A stretch of DNA of 64,000 nt, taken from positions 124,001 to 188,000 of the forward strand of contig NZ_JAUSVB010000001.1 of the NCBI RefSeq assembly GCF_030814415.1, written 5' to 3'. This DNA is from Cellulomonas humilata (GTDB lineage: Bacteria > Actinomycetota > Actinomycetes > Actinomycetales > Cellulomonadaceae). Positions 42,742 to 53,070 of this stretch are shown piece after piece (within the stretch, counting starts at the first letter, position 1; each line of letters begins with the position of its first letter). The position numbers and the translations under genes are program-made. The notes beneath the pieces were generated by a model. The model made no database searches. It was given only the letters and a program-made list of their open reading frames with translations, and had not been told where the DNA came from.

Positions 42742-42747
42742 AGGGTA
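42742..42747 (-). promoter_or_regulatory. -10 element (TACCCT) of manC
   Basis: TACCCT on the minus strand ends 7 bases before the ATG; leaderless start expected. The rest of 42748-42889, which must also hold the sdh promoter, shows TTGCGT (42809) and TACAGT (42829), but their spacing of 14 bases is too short to be convincing. Confidence 0.45.
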
Positions 42748-42889
42748 GCGAGCCCCGAGATGCCGTCCTGCGCTGTGCAATACCTCACAGCGGGCCTCTG
42801 CCGACGGGTTGCGTACTGATCGGTTCACTACAGTTGACGAGACAAGGACGCCGTCGTCCGAACCTCTGACTCGCCAGGGAGGCCCCCCA

Positions 42890-43297
42890 GTGCCTGCAGC
42901 GCCCCCAGCGCCGGCTGCCCGGAAGGTGCCGGCCGGAACGCTCTACCGCGGGCGGGAAGGCATGTGGTCGTGGGTCGCCCACCGTGTGACCGGCGTCGCC
43001 ATCTTCTTCTTCCTGCTCGTGCACGTGCTCGACACGTCGCTCGTGCGCATCTCGCCCGAGGCGTACAACGACGTCATCGCCACGTACAAGAACCCGATCA
43101 TGGGACTCGGTGAGGCCGGCCTCGTCGCCGCCATCGTGTTCCACGCGTACAACGGGATCCGGATCATCCTCGTGGACTTCTGGGCCAAGGGCCCCAAGTA
43201 CCAGCGCGTGATGCTCTGGGTCGTGATCGGCCTGTTCGTCGTCACCATGGCCGGCTTCCTGCCCCGGCACCTCATGCACGTGTTCGGAGGCGAGTGA
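42890..43297 (+). CDS. sdhC: Succinate dehydrogenase cytochrome b556 subunit
   Basis: 135 residues with three hydrophobic segments. The block LYRGREGMWSWVAHRVTG is the quinone-site N-terminus of SdhC, and HVLDTSL carries a candidate haem ligand His. GTG 42890 has AGGGAGG eight bases upstream. A longer frame to 42809 starts with TTG and has no support. First gene of sdhCDAB; its stop overlaps the sdhD start region. Confidence 0.9.
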   Translation: MPAAPPAPAARKVPAGTLYRGREGMWSWVAHRVTGVAIFFFLLVHVLDTSLVRISPEAYNDVIATYKNPIMGLGEAGLVAAIVFHAYNGIRIILVDFWAKGPKYQRVMLWVVIGLFVVTMAGFLPRHLMHVFGGE

Positions 43298-43755
43298 TGA
43301 CCACGATCGCCGACCCGAAGGCGCCGCGCCCTCCCAAGCCCCGCCCCGCACGCCTGACCACGCGCGGGAACACCGAGCTCTACGGCTGGGTGTTCATGCG
43401 CGCGTCCGGCGTGATCCTCATCGTGCTGATCTTCGGGCACCTGTTCGTCAACCTGGTCGCCGGTGAGGGCGTCTCCGCGATCGACTTCGGCTTCGTCGCC
43501 GGCAAGTGGGCGTCGCCGTTCTGGCAGGTCTGGGACCTGCTGATGCTCTGGCTCGCGATGATCCACGGCACCAACGGCGTGCGGACGATCATCAACGACT
43601 ACGCCGAGCGCGACGGTGTCCGCCTGGCCCTCAAGGCGTCGCTGTACCTCGCGTTCGTCATCGTCGTCGTGCTCGGCACGCTCGTCATCTTCACGTTCGA
43701 CCCGTGCCCGTCGGGCGCGCCGGCGGATCTCCTTCCGTCGTTCTGCACGGCCTGA
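43297..43755 (+). CDS. sdhD: Succinate dehydrogenase hydrophobic membrane anchor subunit
   Basis: 152 residues, three membrane segments. RGNTELYGWVFMRASGVIL and MIHGTNGVRTIINDY are the conserved SdhD blocks (Arg at the quinone site, Tyr near the end of helix two). ATG 43297 is preceded by GGAGG at 5 bases; a GTG three bases earlier is possible. Anchors SdhAB in the membrane with SdhC. Confidence 0.9.
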   Translation: MTTIADPKAPRPPKPRPARLTTRGNTELYGWVFMRASGVILIVLIFGHLFVNLVAGEGVSAIDFGFVAGKWASPFWQVWDLLMLWLAMIHGTNGVRTIINDYAERDGVRLALKASLYLAFVIVVVLGTLVIFTFDPCPSGAPADLLPSFCTA

Positions 43756-43791
43756 CGACCCCCCGCAAGCAACAGGAAGGCATCGACCCCG

Positions 43792-45642
43792 ATGCAGACC
43801 CACCAGTACGACGTCGTGATCGTCGGCGCGGGCGGCGCCGGCATGCGCGCGGCCCTGGAGTCCTCGACGCGCGTGCGCACGGCCGTCATCTCCAAGCTCT
43901 ACCCGACGCGGTCCCACACGGGCGCGGCGCAGGGCGGCATGTGCGCCGCGCTGGCCAACGTCGAGGAGGACAACTGGGAGTGGCACACGTTCGACACCGT
44001 CAAGGGCGGTGACTACCTGGTGGACCAGGACGCCGCCGAGGTCATGGCCAAGGAGGCCATCGACGCGGTGCTGGACCTGGAGAAGATGGGCCTGCCGTTC
44101 AACCGGACGCCCGAGGGCCGGATCGACCAGCGCCGGTTCGGCGGGCACACCCGCAACCACGGTGAGGCGGCCGTGCGCCGGTCCTGCTATGCCGCGGACC
44201 GCACGGGTCACATGATCCTGCAGACGCTCTACCAGCAGTGCGTGAAGAACGACGTCGAGTTCTTCAACGAGTTCTACGTCCTCGACCTGCTGGTCGACCA
44301 CGACCTCGCGGCCGGCCACGTGCCGGACGGCGAGGAGGTCAACGTCTCGGGCGTCGTCGCCTACGAGCTGGCCACCGGCGAGATCCACGTGTTCCAGGCC
44401 AAGTCCGTGGTCCTGGCCACCGGCGGCGCGGGCAAGATCTACAAGACGACGTCCAACGCGCACACCCTCACAGGCGACGGCATGGCGCTGGCGTACCGCC
44501 GCGGCATCCCGCTGGAGGACATGGAGTTCTTCCAGTTCCACCCGACCGGTCTGGCGGGCCTCGGCATCCTCCTGTCGGAGGCGGCGCGCGGCGAGGGCGG
44601 CATCCTGCGCAACTCCGAGGGCGAGCGCTTCATGGAGCGCTACGCCCCGACCATCAAGGACCTGGCACCGCGTGACATCGTCGCCCGGTCCATGGCCAAC
44701 GAGGTGCGCGAGGGCCGCGGCGCGGGCCCCAACAAGGACTACGTCCTGCTCGACCTGACGCACCTGGAGCCGGCGCACATCGACGCCAAGCTCCCGGACA
44801 TCACCGAGTTCGCGCGCACCTACCTCGGCATCGAGCCGTACACCGAGCCGGTTCCCGTGTACCCCACGGCCCACTACGCGATGGGTGGCATCCCCACCAA
44901 CATCGAGGCCGAGGTCCTGCGGAACTCCACCGACGTCATCCGGGGCCTGTACGCGGCCGGCGAGGTGGCCTGCGTGAGCGTGCACGGCTCCAACCGCCTC
45001 GGCACCAACTCGCTGCTCGACATCAACGTGTTCGGCAAGCGCGCCGGCATCTCGGCCGCGAAGTACGCGCTCACCGCACGGTTCGTCGAGCTCCCCGAGA
45101 ACCCCGCGGCCACCGTCGTCGCCGGTCTCGAGGAGATCCGCACGCGTCCCGACGGCGACCGCGTCGCGGACATCCGCAAGGCGCTGCAGGAGACCATGGA
45201 CCTGAACGCCCAGGTCTTCCGCACGTCGGAGTCGCTGACCCAGGCGCTCGCCGACATCAAGGCCCTGCACAAGCGCTTCCGCCGGGTGTCGGTGCAGGAC
45301 AAGAGCAAGATGTTCAACACCGACCTCCTCGAGGCCGTCGAGCTGGGCTTCCTGCTCGACATCGCCGAGACGGTCGTCGTCGGCGCCCTGAACCGCGACG
45401 AGTCGCGCGGCGGGCACTTCCGCGAGGACTTCCCGGACCGCGACGACAAGAACTACATGCGCCACACGATGGCCTATCGCCGGCCGCTGCCCGTCAAGGG
45501 GCACCGCCTGTGGGGCACCGAGGGCGACGGCGACCACAAGGGCTCCTTCGCGCACACGACGCTGTTCGACGACTACCAGCTCGTGCTGGGCTCCAAGCCC
45601 GTCACGATGACCCGCTACCAGCCGATGGAGCGTAAGTACTGA
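43792..45642 (+). CDS. sdhA: Succinate dehydrogenase flavoprotein subunit
   Basis: 616 residues. FAD-binding [14 protein letters not shown], covalent-flavin histidine in [23 protein letters not shown], and the substrate arginine region [13 protein letters not shown]. It oxidises succinate to fumarate on the cytoplasmic face and passes electrons to SdhB. The stop overlaps the sdhB ATG (TGATG). Confidence 0.96.
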   Translation: MQTHQYDVVIVGAGGAGMRAALESSTRVRTAVISKLYPTRSHTGAAQGGMCAALANVEEDNWEWHTFDTVKGGDYLVDQDAAEVMAKEAIDAVLDLEKMGLPFNRTPEGRIDQRRFGGHTRNHGEAAVRRSCYAADRTGHMILQTLYQQCVKNDVEFFNEFYVLDLLVDHDLAAGHVPDGEEVNVSGVVAYELATGEIHVFQAKSVVLATGGAGKIYKTTSNAHTLTGDGMALAYRRGIPLEDMEFFQFHPTGLAGLGILLSEAARGEGGILRNSEGERFMERYAPTIKDLAPRDIVARSMANEVREGRGAGPNKDYVLLDLTHLEPAHIDAKLPDITEFARTYLGIEPYTEPVPVYPTAHYAMGGIPTNIEAEVLRNSTDVIRGLYAAGEVACVSVHGSNRLGTNSLLDINVFGKRAGISAAKYALTARFVELPENPAATVVAGLEEIRTRPDGDRVADIRKALQETMDLNAQVFRTSESLTQALADIKALHKRFRRVSVQDKSKMFNTDLLEAVELGFLLDIAETVVVGALNRDESRGGHFREDFPDRDDKNYMRHTMAYRRPLPVKGHRLWGTEGDGDHKGSFAHTTLFDDYQLVLGSKPVTMTRYQPMERKY

Positions 45643-46406
45643 TGACCGCGACTCTTGACGCTCCTGTCTCCGAGGTCGGCGCGATCCCGTCGTTCGACGT
45701 GACGCTGAAGATCCGGCGCTACCTGCCGGACGACGGCGCCGGCGCCCCCGAGCCGTACTGGGACGAGTTCACGGTCCGCGCGCACGGCACCGACCGCGTC
45801 CTCGACGCCCTGCACAAGGTCAAGTGGGAGGAGGACGGCTCGCTGACGTTCCGTCGCTCCTGCGCGCACGGCGTGTGCGGCTCGGACGCGATGCGGATCA
45901 ACGGTCGCAACCGGCTCGCCTGCAAGACGCTGCTCAAGGACCTCGACCCCAGCAAGCCGATCATCGTCGAGCCCATCAAGGGCCTCCCGGTGATCAAGGA
46001 CCTGGTCGTCGACATGGAGCCGTTCTTCGCCTCCTACCGCGAGATCATGCCGTTCCTCATCACCACCGGGAACGAGCCGACCAAGGAGCGCCTGCAGAGC
46101 GCCGAGCAGCGCGAGCGGTTCGACGACACCACCAAGTGCATCCTCTGCGCCGCGTGCACCTCGTCCTGCCCCGTGTTCTGGACCGACGGGCAGTACTTCG
46201 GCCCCGCCGCCATCGTCAACGCGCACCGGTTCATCTTCGACAGCCGCGACGAGGGTGGCGCCCAGCGCCTCGAGATCCTCAACGACAAGGAGGGCGTGTG
46301 GCGCTGCCGCACCACCTTCAACTGCACCGAGGCGTGCCCGCGTGGCATCGAGGTGACCAAGGCGATCCAAGAGGTCAAGCGCGCGATGATCACCCGCGCG
46401 TTCTGA
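45642..46406 (+). CDS. sdhB: Succinate dehydrogenase iron-sulfur subunit
   Basis: 254 residues. [2Fe-2S] ligands in CAHGVCGSD...LAC (Asp at the third position, as in E. coli SdhB), [4Fe-4S] in CILCAACTSSC, and the remaining cysteines in FNCTEACPRG. The C-terminus VKRAMITRAF is repeated 62 bases downstream as a fragment. Transfers electrons from SdhA to quinone. Confidence 0.96.
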   Translation: MTATLDAPVSEVGAIPSFDVTLKIRRYLPDDGAGAPEPYWDEFTVRAHGTDRVLDALHKVKWEEDGSLTFRRSCAHGVCGSDAMRINGRNRLACKTLLKDLDPSKPIIVEPIKGLPVIKDLVVDMEPFFASYREIMPFLITTGNEPTKERLQSAEQRERFDDTTKCILCAACTSSCPVFWTDGQYFGPAAIVNAHRFIFDSRDEGGAQRLEILNDKEGVWRCRTTFNCTEACPRGIEVTKAIQEVKRAMITRAF

Positions 46407-46438
46407 CTCGACCGGAACTCGGTCGCGTGGAACCAGCG

Positions 46439-46468
46439 AAGCGCGCGATGATCACGCGTGCCTTCTGA
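46439..46468 (+). pseudogene. Duplicated last nine codons plus stop of sdhB
   Basis: These bases read KRAMITRAF and stop, identical in protein to the end of sdhB (46377-46406), but with three synonymous changes (ACC/ACG, CGC/CGT, GCG/GCC). The match also extends three bases past the stop. There is no start or upstream coding sequence, so it is a leftover of a duplication or recombination at the operon end. The 46407-46438 stretch between the two copies holds only a 6-bp hairpin. Confidence 0.7.
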
Positions 46469-47246
46469 CTCCATCGTGACGCCCGACGGCCCCGCCGACG
46501 AGATCCCGCTGCCCGGCGGAAACGTCGGCGGGGCCGTCCGCGTCGGGGACACCGTCCGCCGCCCGACCGGCCCGTGGACGCCCGCGGTGCACGAGCTGCT
46601 CCACTTCCTGGCCGACGCCGGGCTCCCCCGCATCCCGCGCGTGCTGGGCATCGACGCCCGCGACCGCGAGATCCTCACGTTCCTGCCCGGACGGGTGCTC
46701 GACATCGGCCGGGAGACGCTCAGCGACGCCCAGGTCCGGTCGGCCATGCACTGGCTGCGCGAGTACCACGCGGTCGTCGCCGGCTTCCCGCGCGAGAGCC
46801 GGCGATGGCGGTTCGTGGAGCGTGCGCTGCGGCCCGGCGAGATCGTCTGCCACCACGACAGCGCGATGTACAACATGGCGTTCGACGGCGACGACCTGGC
46901 GGGTGTCTTCGACTGGGACGTGGCCGGACCGGGGATCCCGCTGGACGACGTCGCGATCTTCGCGTGGAACACCGCCGTCCTGTTCCCCGACGCGGACCCC
47001 GCCGAGGCCGCCCACGTCCTGCGCACGATCGCCGACAGCTACGGCGACCTCGACCCGCACGCGGTGCTCGAGCATGTGGTGGTCCGCATGACCGACGCTG
47101 CCGACCGCATCGCGGCGGCGCAGGCGGCCGGGGACCCGGGGATGCTGCGCCTCGGCACGGTCGGTGAGCCGGCGGCCACGCGCGCACGGCTCGCGGTCCT
47201 GGGTGCGCGGCTCCCGGAACTGCACGCGGCGCTCGACGCCGGCTGA
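46458..47246 (+). CDS. Aminoglycoside phosphotransferase (APH) family kinase-like protein
   Basis: 262 residues. The catalytic loop HHDSAMYNM fits the HxDxxxxN pattern and FDWDVAGPG the metal-binding segment of the APH fold. Members phosphorylate small metabolites or antibiotics; nothing here identifies the substrate. The start is unclear: GTG 46458 lies inside the duplicated sdhB tail, and GTG 46476 is an alternative; neither has a good ribosome site. If 46458 is right, the duplication may have supplied the start. Confidence 0.8.
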   Translation: MPSDSIVTPDGPADEIPLPGGNVGGAVRVGDTVRRPTGPWTPAVHELLHFLADAGLPRIPRVLGIDARDREILTFLPGRVLDIGRETLSDAQVRSAMHWLREYHAVVAGFPRESRRWRFVERALRPGEIVCHHDSAMYNMAFDGDDLAGVFDWDVAGPGIPLDDVAIFAWNTAVLFPDADPAEAAHVLRTIADSYGDLDPHAVLEHVVVRMTDAADRIAAAQAAGDPGMLRLGTVGEPAATRARLAVLGARLPELHAALDAG

Positions 47247-47318
47247 GCACACCCCGGGTCGTGACCGGCATGTCCGGTTGATAGCGTGCGGTGAGCGTCG
47301 CCGATCCCGGAGCAGCCC

Positions 47319-48716
47319 ATGCACTCTCGCCGAGCCGGCAGCGTGGCCGTCACCGCCACGTTGCTCGCCGTCGTCGCGACCCCGTTGGCCGCGACCAGCG
47401 CCGGTGCCGCCGCCGACCCACTGATCGACGTCGGCGCGCGCCCGCTCGGCGTCGCGTTCTCCGCGGACGGCAGCCAGGCGTTCGTCGCCAACAATGACGA
47501 CTCGACGCTCAGCGTCATCGACCCGGCCACCGGGGCGGTCGTCGCGACGATCCCGACGTCGCCTCTCCCGTTCGGTGTCACCACGTCCCCGGGTTCCCCG
47601 ACCACGGTCTACACGTCGACCACGGGCGACGGCCCGACCATCCCGTCCGTCGACCTCGTCGATCCCGCGTCCGCGACGGTGACGCGTCTGACCGGTCCGC
47701 TGGGCAACCCGAGCGGGGTGGCCGCGGATGCGTCGTTCGTCTACGCCACGAACGCGACCGGGCAGTTCACGCGTTGGCCGGCGGCCGGGGGCGCGGCCCA
47801 GGGCTGCGAGCTGCAGACGCCGACCCGCGGCGTCGTGCTCGTCGGCACGACCGCCTACGTGACCCAGAACGCGCTGAACTCGGTCGCGGTCGTCGACACG
47901 ACCACGTTCGCCTGCCCACCCGCCGCCGCAGCGATCCCGGTCGGCGTCGGCCCGTGGGGCATCGCGTACAACCCGGTGCGCGGCGAGATGTACGTCGTGA
48001 ACGCGACGTCCGCGACGCTGTCGGTGATCTCCACGTCCAGCAACACCGTGATCGAGACGCTCCCCATCGGGCCGGGCGGCCGCACGGCAGCGGTGTCCCC
48101 GGACGGCGACCGCGTCTACGTCTCGGAGACGGACGGCCTCCTGCGCGTGCTCAACCGCGCGGACCCGGCCCTCGGCGGCACCGCCGTGGTGGGCACGGGC
48201 TCGGAGGGGGTCGCCGCGTCGAGCGACGGCCTGCACGTCTACGTGACGAACGCCGGCGACGGCACCGTCTCGCCCTTCACCGCGCCGAGCGTCACGACCC
48301 CGGCCGACGTGTCGGTCGGCCCGGGCGCGGCCGTGACGTTCTCCGTGACCACGCAGGGCGACGTGACCGGGCTGCAGTGGGAGCGGAGCAACGACGGCGG
48401 GACGACGTGGTCCCCGATCCCGGACGCCACGGAACCCACGTACTCGTTCACGTCGACCCTGGCCGACAACGGTGCTCGCTTCCGCGTCCTCGCGTCGAGC
48501 ATCGTGTTCCCGGGGACCCAGTCGGAGTCGGCGACGCTCACGGTCACCGCGCCGCCGCCGCCGAGCCCGTCACCCACGCCCGCCCCGACGACAGGCCCGA
48601 TCCTGGCGGTCACCGGGTCGTCGTCCTCCGGAGGGCTCGCCGCGCTGGCGGCCGCGTTGATCCTGGCCGGTGGCGCAGGAGTCGCGGTGGCCGGACGACG
48701 TCGCCAGGCAGGCTGA
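47319..48716 (+). CDS. Secreted beta-propeller protein with sortase anchor
   Basis: 465 residues. Signal peptide (SVAVTATLLAVVATPLAATSAGAAA), then YVTN/YncE-like propeller repeats (DSTLSVIDPATGAVVATI; LSVISTSSNTVIETL; VYVTNAGDGTVSPF), an Ig-like domain (about residues 325-410), a Pro-rich stretch and a C-terminal sorting signal: LAVTG (429-433), hydrophobic helix and RRR tail. LAxTG is the motif used by class E sortases of high-GC actinobacteria. Probably displayed on the cell wall; ligand unknown. GGAG precedes the ATG. Confidence 0.85.
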   Translation: MHSRRAGSVAVTATLLAVVATPLAATSAGAAADPLIDVGARPLGVAFSADGSQAFVANNDDSTLSVIDPATGAVVATIPTSPLPFGVTTSPGSPTTVYTSTTGDGPTIPSVDLVDPASATVTRLTGPLGNPSGVAADASFVYATNATGQFTRWPAAGGAAQGCELQTPTRGVVLVGTTAYVTQNALNSVAVVDTTTFACPPAAAAIPVGVGPWGIAYNPVRGEMYVVNATSATLSVISTSSNTVIETLPIGPGGRTAAVSPDGDRVYVSETDGLLRVLNRADPALGGTAVVGTGSEGVAASSDGLHVYVTNAGDGTVSPFTAPSVTTPADVSVGPGAAVTFSVTTQGDVTGLQWERSNDGGTTWSPIPDATEPTYSFTSTLADNGARFRVLASSIVFPGTQSESATLTVTAPPPPSPSPTPAPTTGPILAVTGSSSSGGLAALAAALILAGGAGVAVAGRRRQAG

Positions 48717-48720
48717 CCGC

Positions 48721-49710
48721 TCACACCGCCTGAGGCTCGCCCGAGGGCTCGACGTACGGCGGGTCGGCGGTCCATGCCGCCGCGAGCAGGACGATCCGTG
48801 CGATCAGGTTGACCCACACCAGCAGCGTGACGAGCACGGCGACGGAGGTGAACAGCGGGTTCTTGCTCACGCTCCCCGCGACGACGGTCGTGCCGAGCAG
48901 CCGCACGACCGCGAGGCCCGACGCCGCGATCACGGCTCCCCCGATCAGGTCCCGCCGCGGCGGGTGCTCGTCGGCCAGCACCTTGACCACCAGCAGGAAG
49001 ATCGCGGCGTCGACCACGAAGGCCACGAGGATGCCGAGCGCCCGCAGCACGACCGTCGTCAGACCGTCCAGCCCCAGGGTGTCGAGGAGCCACGACGCCA
49101 CCGTGCCGACGCCCGTGGTCAGGACGGCCGAGAGCAGCACCGCGAACACCAGCCCGACGAACCCGCCGAGGTCGCGCGCCTTGCCGAGCATCGGGTTGCC
49201 GCCGAGCTCGGCCGCGAACATCGCACGCACCGCCCTGCGCAGGGCGGTCATGGCGGCGATCGCGCTCAGCAGCAGCACCACGACGGCGACGATGCCGGCG
49301 ATCGTCAGGCTGCTGGACAGCTCGAGCGACTCCGGGTCGAGCGCGCCCTCGCCGTCCCCGGTGTCCAGGAGGTGGGGATACGTCGTGTCGACCGCCACCA
49401 TGACCCGCTCGCGCAGCTCCTCGTTGTCGCCCAGGATCGCGATGAACGTCGTGTAGCTGATGGTCAGCGCGGCGAAGACCGAGAACAGCGCCGCGTAGGC
49501 GATCCCGCCCGAGAGGACTCCCCCGCTGCGGGCGCGGAACCGCGCGCTCGCCCGGCCCGGTCGGGTGTGCTTCCACCACAGGAACAGGGCCTTGCCCCGG
49601 GCGACCAGGGACGGCCTGTCCGCGGACCCTGCGTGCGACGCCGGGACCGCGTCGGCGCGCACCTGCGCCGTCCCGGCCGCAGCTGCGGGACCTGTCTGAT
49701 CGGCTGACAT
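48721..49710 (-). CDS. YihY/BrkB family membrane protein (copy 1)
   Basis: 329 residues with six membrane segments. Typical BrkB text: GGVLSGGIAYAALFSVFAALTI, GRARDLGG-type loop and SVSKNPLFTSVAVLVTLLVWVNLIARIVLL (quoted in parts). Family members are inner-membrane proteins of unsettled function. It is clearly paralogous to the gene 176 bases upstream (same strand), including the C-terminal AAAWTADPPYVEP. The ATG has TAGGGT six bases upstream. Confidence 0.85.
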   Translation of the reverse strand: MSADQTGPAAAAGTAQVRADAVPASHAGSADRPSLVARGKALFLWWKHTRPGRASARFRARSGGVLSGGIAYAALFSVFAALTISYTTFIAILGDNEELRERVMVAVDTTYPHLLDTGDGEGALDPESLELSSSLTIAGIVAVVVLLLSAIAAMTALRRAVRAMFAAELGGNPMLGKARDLGGFVGLVFAVLLSAVLTTGVGTVASWLLDTLGLDGLTTVVLRALGILVAFVVDAAIFLLVVKVLADEHPPRRDLIGGAVIAASGLAVVRLLGTTVVAGSVSKNPLFTSVAVLVTLLVWVNLIARIVLLAAAWTADPPYVEPSGEPQAV

Positions 49711-49716
49711 GCGCTG

Positions 49717-49722
49717 ACCCTA
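49717..49722 (-). promoter_or_regulatory. -10 element (TAGGGT) of YihY copy 1
   Basis: TAGGGT on the minus strand ends 6 bases before the ATG; leaderless start expected. Confidence 0.5.
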
Positions 49723-49764
49723 GGGCGGCCCGCACCCCCGGTACAGGCGCCACCAGGGACGCGC

Positions 49765-49868
49765 CGTCCGCAGGATCGCGCGCTCTGACGACCGAACCTG
49801 CGGACGTTGCGGGCCCAGGGCGCGGACGTCCGCACGATCGAGCGTCCTGGCGGCCGAAGGTGCGGACG
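49765..49868. repeat. Two tandem hairpin repeats between the YihY paralogues
   Basis: Two units, 62 bases apart, each with complementary arms: unit 1 CGTCCGCAGG (49765-49774) with CCTGCGGACG (49797-49806); unit 2 CGTCCGCAC (49827-49835) with GTGCGGACG (49860-49868). The ninth pair changes from G:C to C:G. The units also share GATCG-GCG and CCGAA motifs in the loops. Non-coding. Confidence 0.75.
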
Positions 49869-49886
49869 TTCGCGGTGCCCGGCGGG

Positions 49887-50909
49887 TCAGGTGGCGGGTT
49901 CCTCCGTGGCCGGCTCGACGAACGGCGGGTTCGCCGTCCACGCCGCCGCGAGCAGGACGATGCGCGCGATGAGGTTGACCCAGACCAGCAGGGTGACGAT
50001 CACGGCGACCGACGTGAACAGCGGGTTCTTGCTGACGCTGCCGGCCACCACCTCCGTGCCGAGGATGCGGACGACCCCGATGCCGACACCTGCGATGACC
50101 GCCCCCCAGCGCAGGTCCCGCCACGGCGCGTGCTCGCCGGCCAGCACGGTCACGACGAGCAGGAAGATCCCCGCGTCGACGACGAACGCGACGAGGATGC
50201 CGACCACCCGCAGGACGACCGTGGTCGAGCCGCCCCAGCCGAGCGCGTCGAGGATCCACGACGCCGCGCTGGCGACACCGGTGGTGAGCAGCGCGGAGAG
50301 CAGCACCGCGAACGCCATGCCGGCGAACCCGCCCAGCTCCCGGGCCTTGCCGAGCACCGCGTTCCCCCCGGCTCCCGCTCCGGTCTCCGGGGCGAACATC
50401 GCCCGGACCGCGAGCCGCAGGGCCGCCATGGCAGCGATCGCGCTCAGCAGGAGCACGACGACGGCGATGATCCCGGTCATCGTGAGGCTGCCGCTGAGCA
50501 CCAGCGAGTCGGGATCGATCATCCCGGTGCTGCCCTCGCCGGTGTCGATGAGCCCGGGCAGCGACTCGTCGAGCGCGTCCAGCACCTGCTGGCGCAGCTC
50601 GTCGTTGCTGCCCAGGACGGCCATGAAGATCGTGTAGCCGATGGTCAGCGCGGCGAACACGGAGAACAGCGCCGCGTAGGCGATGCCACCGGTGAGCACC
50701 CCGCCGCCGCGGGCACCGAACCGTGCGTTGGCCCGCGCGGGACGGGTGTGCTGCCACCAGGCGAACAGCGCCTTCGCCCGGCCGACGAGCGACCCGCGGG
50801 GTGCCGGCTCCGCCGGGTCCGGGGCCGTCGCGACGGCTCGCGCGTGCGCTGCTCCCGCTCCGGCGGCAGGCCCTGTCGCGTCCTTCTCGGAGGTGCGGTC
50901 GGCCGTCAT
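49887..50909 (-). CDS. YihY/BrkB family membrane protein (copy 2)
   Basis: 340 residues, six membrane segments, very similar to the downstream copy in all conserved segments (GGIAYAALFSVFAALTIGYT; SVSKNPLFTSVAVIVTLLVW; AAAWTANPPFVEP). The N-terminal 40 residues and the short loop QVLDALDESLPGLIDTGEG differ. The pair arose by tandem duplication. The ATG has TAGGGT six bases upstream, the same promoter layout as the other copy. Confidence 0.85.
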   Translation of the reverse strand: MTADRTSEKDATGPAAGAGAAHARAVATAPDPAEPAPRGSLVGRAKALFAWWQHTRPARANARFGARGGGVLTGGIAYAALFSVFAALTIGYTIFMAVLGSNDELRQQVLDALDESLPGLIDTGEGSTGMIDPDSLVLSGSLTMTGIIAVVVLLLSAIAAMAALRLAVRAMFAPETGAGAGGNAVLGKARELGGFAGMAFAVLLSALLTTGVASAASWILDALGWGGSTTVVLRVVGILVAFVVDAGIFLLVVTVLAGEHAPWRDLRWGAVIAGVGIGVVRILGTEVVAGSVSKNPLFTSVAVIVTLLVWVNLIARIVLLAAAWTANPPFVEPATEEPAT

Positions 50910-50918
50910 TCCCCGACC

Positions 50919-52540
<1,622 letters not shown>

Positions 52541-52547
52541 TCAGGGC

Positions 52548-52573
52548 GGGAGGACCGGCGGGCCGGTGCTCCC
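52548..52573 (-). terminator. Hairpin after tatB
   Basis: Arms GGGAGGACCGGC (52548-52559) and GCCGGTGCTCCC (52562-52573) pair with one mismatch around a two-base loop, 30 bases downstream of the tatB stop and just before the trpS promoter. Confidence 0.55.
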
Positions 52574-52602
52574 GAGGAGGGAGGGGGACGGGGCAGGTCC
52601 GG

Positions 52603-52998
52603 TCAGGTCGCCTCGTCGTCGTAGGGGGTCGGGGCGGGCGTGCCGGCGGCTGCTGCGGCGGCGGCACCCCCGGTGGCTGCGCGGGCGGCGGCAGCGCCGG
52701 TGCGCGGCCGCGTGGCGGGCGTGCTCACCGGTCGCGGCGGGTCGTCGTCCTCCAGCAGCGCGTCCCGCACGATCCGTCGGGGGTCGTACTTGCGGGGGTC
52801 GAGCGCGGCCCAGTCGACGTCGCCGACCTCCTCGCCCAGCTCCTCGTCGACGCGCGCCTTGGCGTCCTTGATGAACCGGCGTCCGCGGCGCACCCACTGA
52901 CCGAGCTGCTCGGCGTAGCCGGGGAGCCGCTCGGGGCCGATGACCAGCGCGGCGACGACGAGCAGCACCAGCAGCTCACCGCCGTTGATCCCGAACAC
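52603..52998 (-). CDS. tatB: Twin-arginine translocase subunit TatB
   Basis: 131 residues. A single N-terminal membrane helix (GELLVLLVVAALVIGPERLP) followed by an amphipathic helix (LGQWVRRGRRFIKDAKARVDEEL, in parts) and a disordered Ala/Pro-rich tail is the TatA/B architecture; the GPERLP hinge and length point to TatB. It receives Tat substrates such as EfeB. GTG start with TACTCT six bases upstream. Position next to sigE-rseA-htrA matches M. tuberculosis. Confidence 0.88.
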   Translation of the reverse strand: MFGINGGELLVLLVVAALVIGPERLPGYAEQLGQWVRRGRRFIKDAKARVDEELGEEVGDVDWAALDPRKYDPRRIVRDALLEDDDPPRPVSTPATRPRTGAAAARAATGGAAAAAAAGTPAPTPYDDEAT

Positions 52999-53004
52999 CG
53001 GGTC

Positions 53005-53010
53005 AGAGTA
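53005..53010 (-). promoter_or_regulatory. -10 element (TACTCT) of tatB
   Basis: TACTCT on the minus strand ends 6 bases before the GTG; leaderless start separate from htrA expected. Confidence 0.5.
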
Positions 53011-53070
53011 CCCCCCGACACTGAGCCTCGCGGGCGCCGCTGTGGACGACGGGCGGGTGGCCCGACGACG

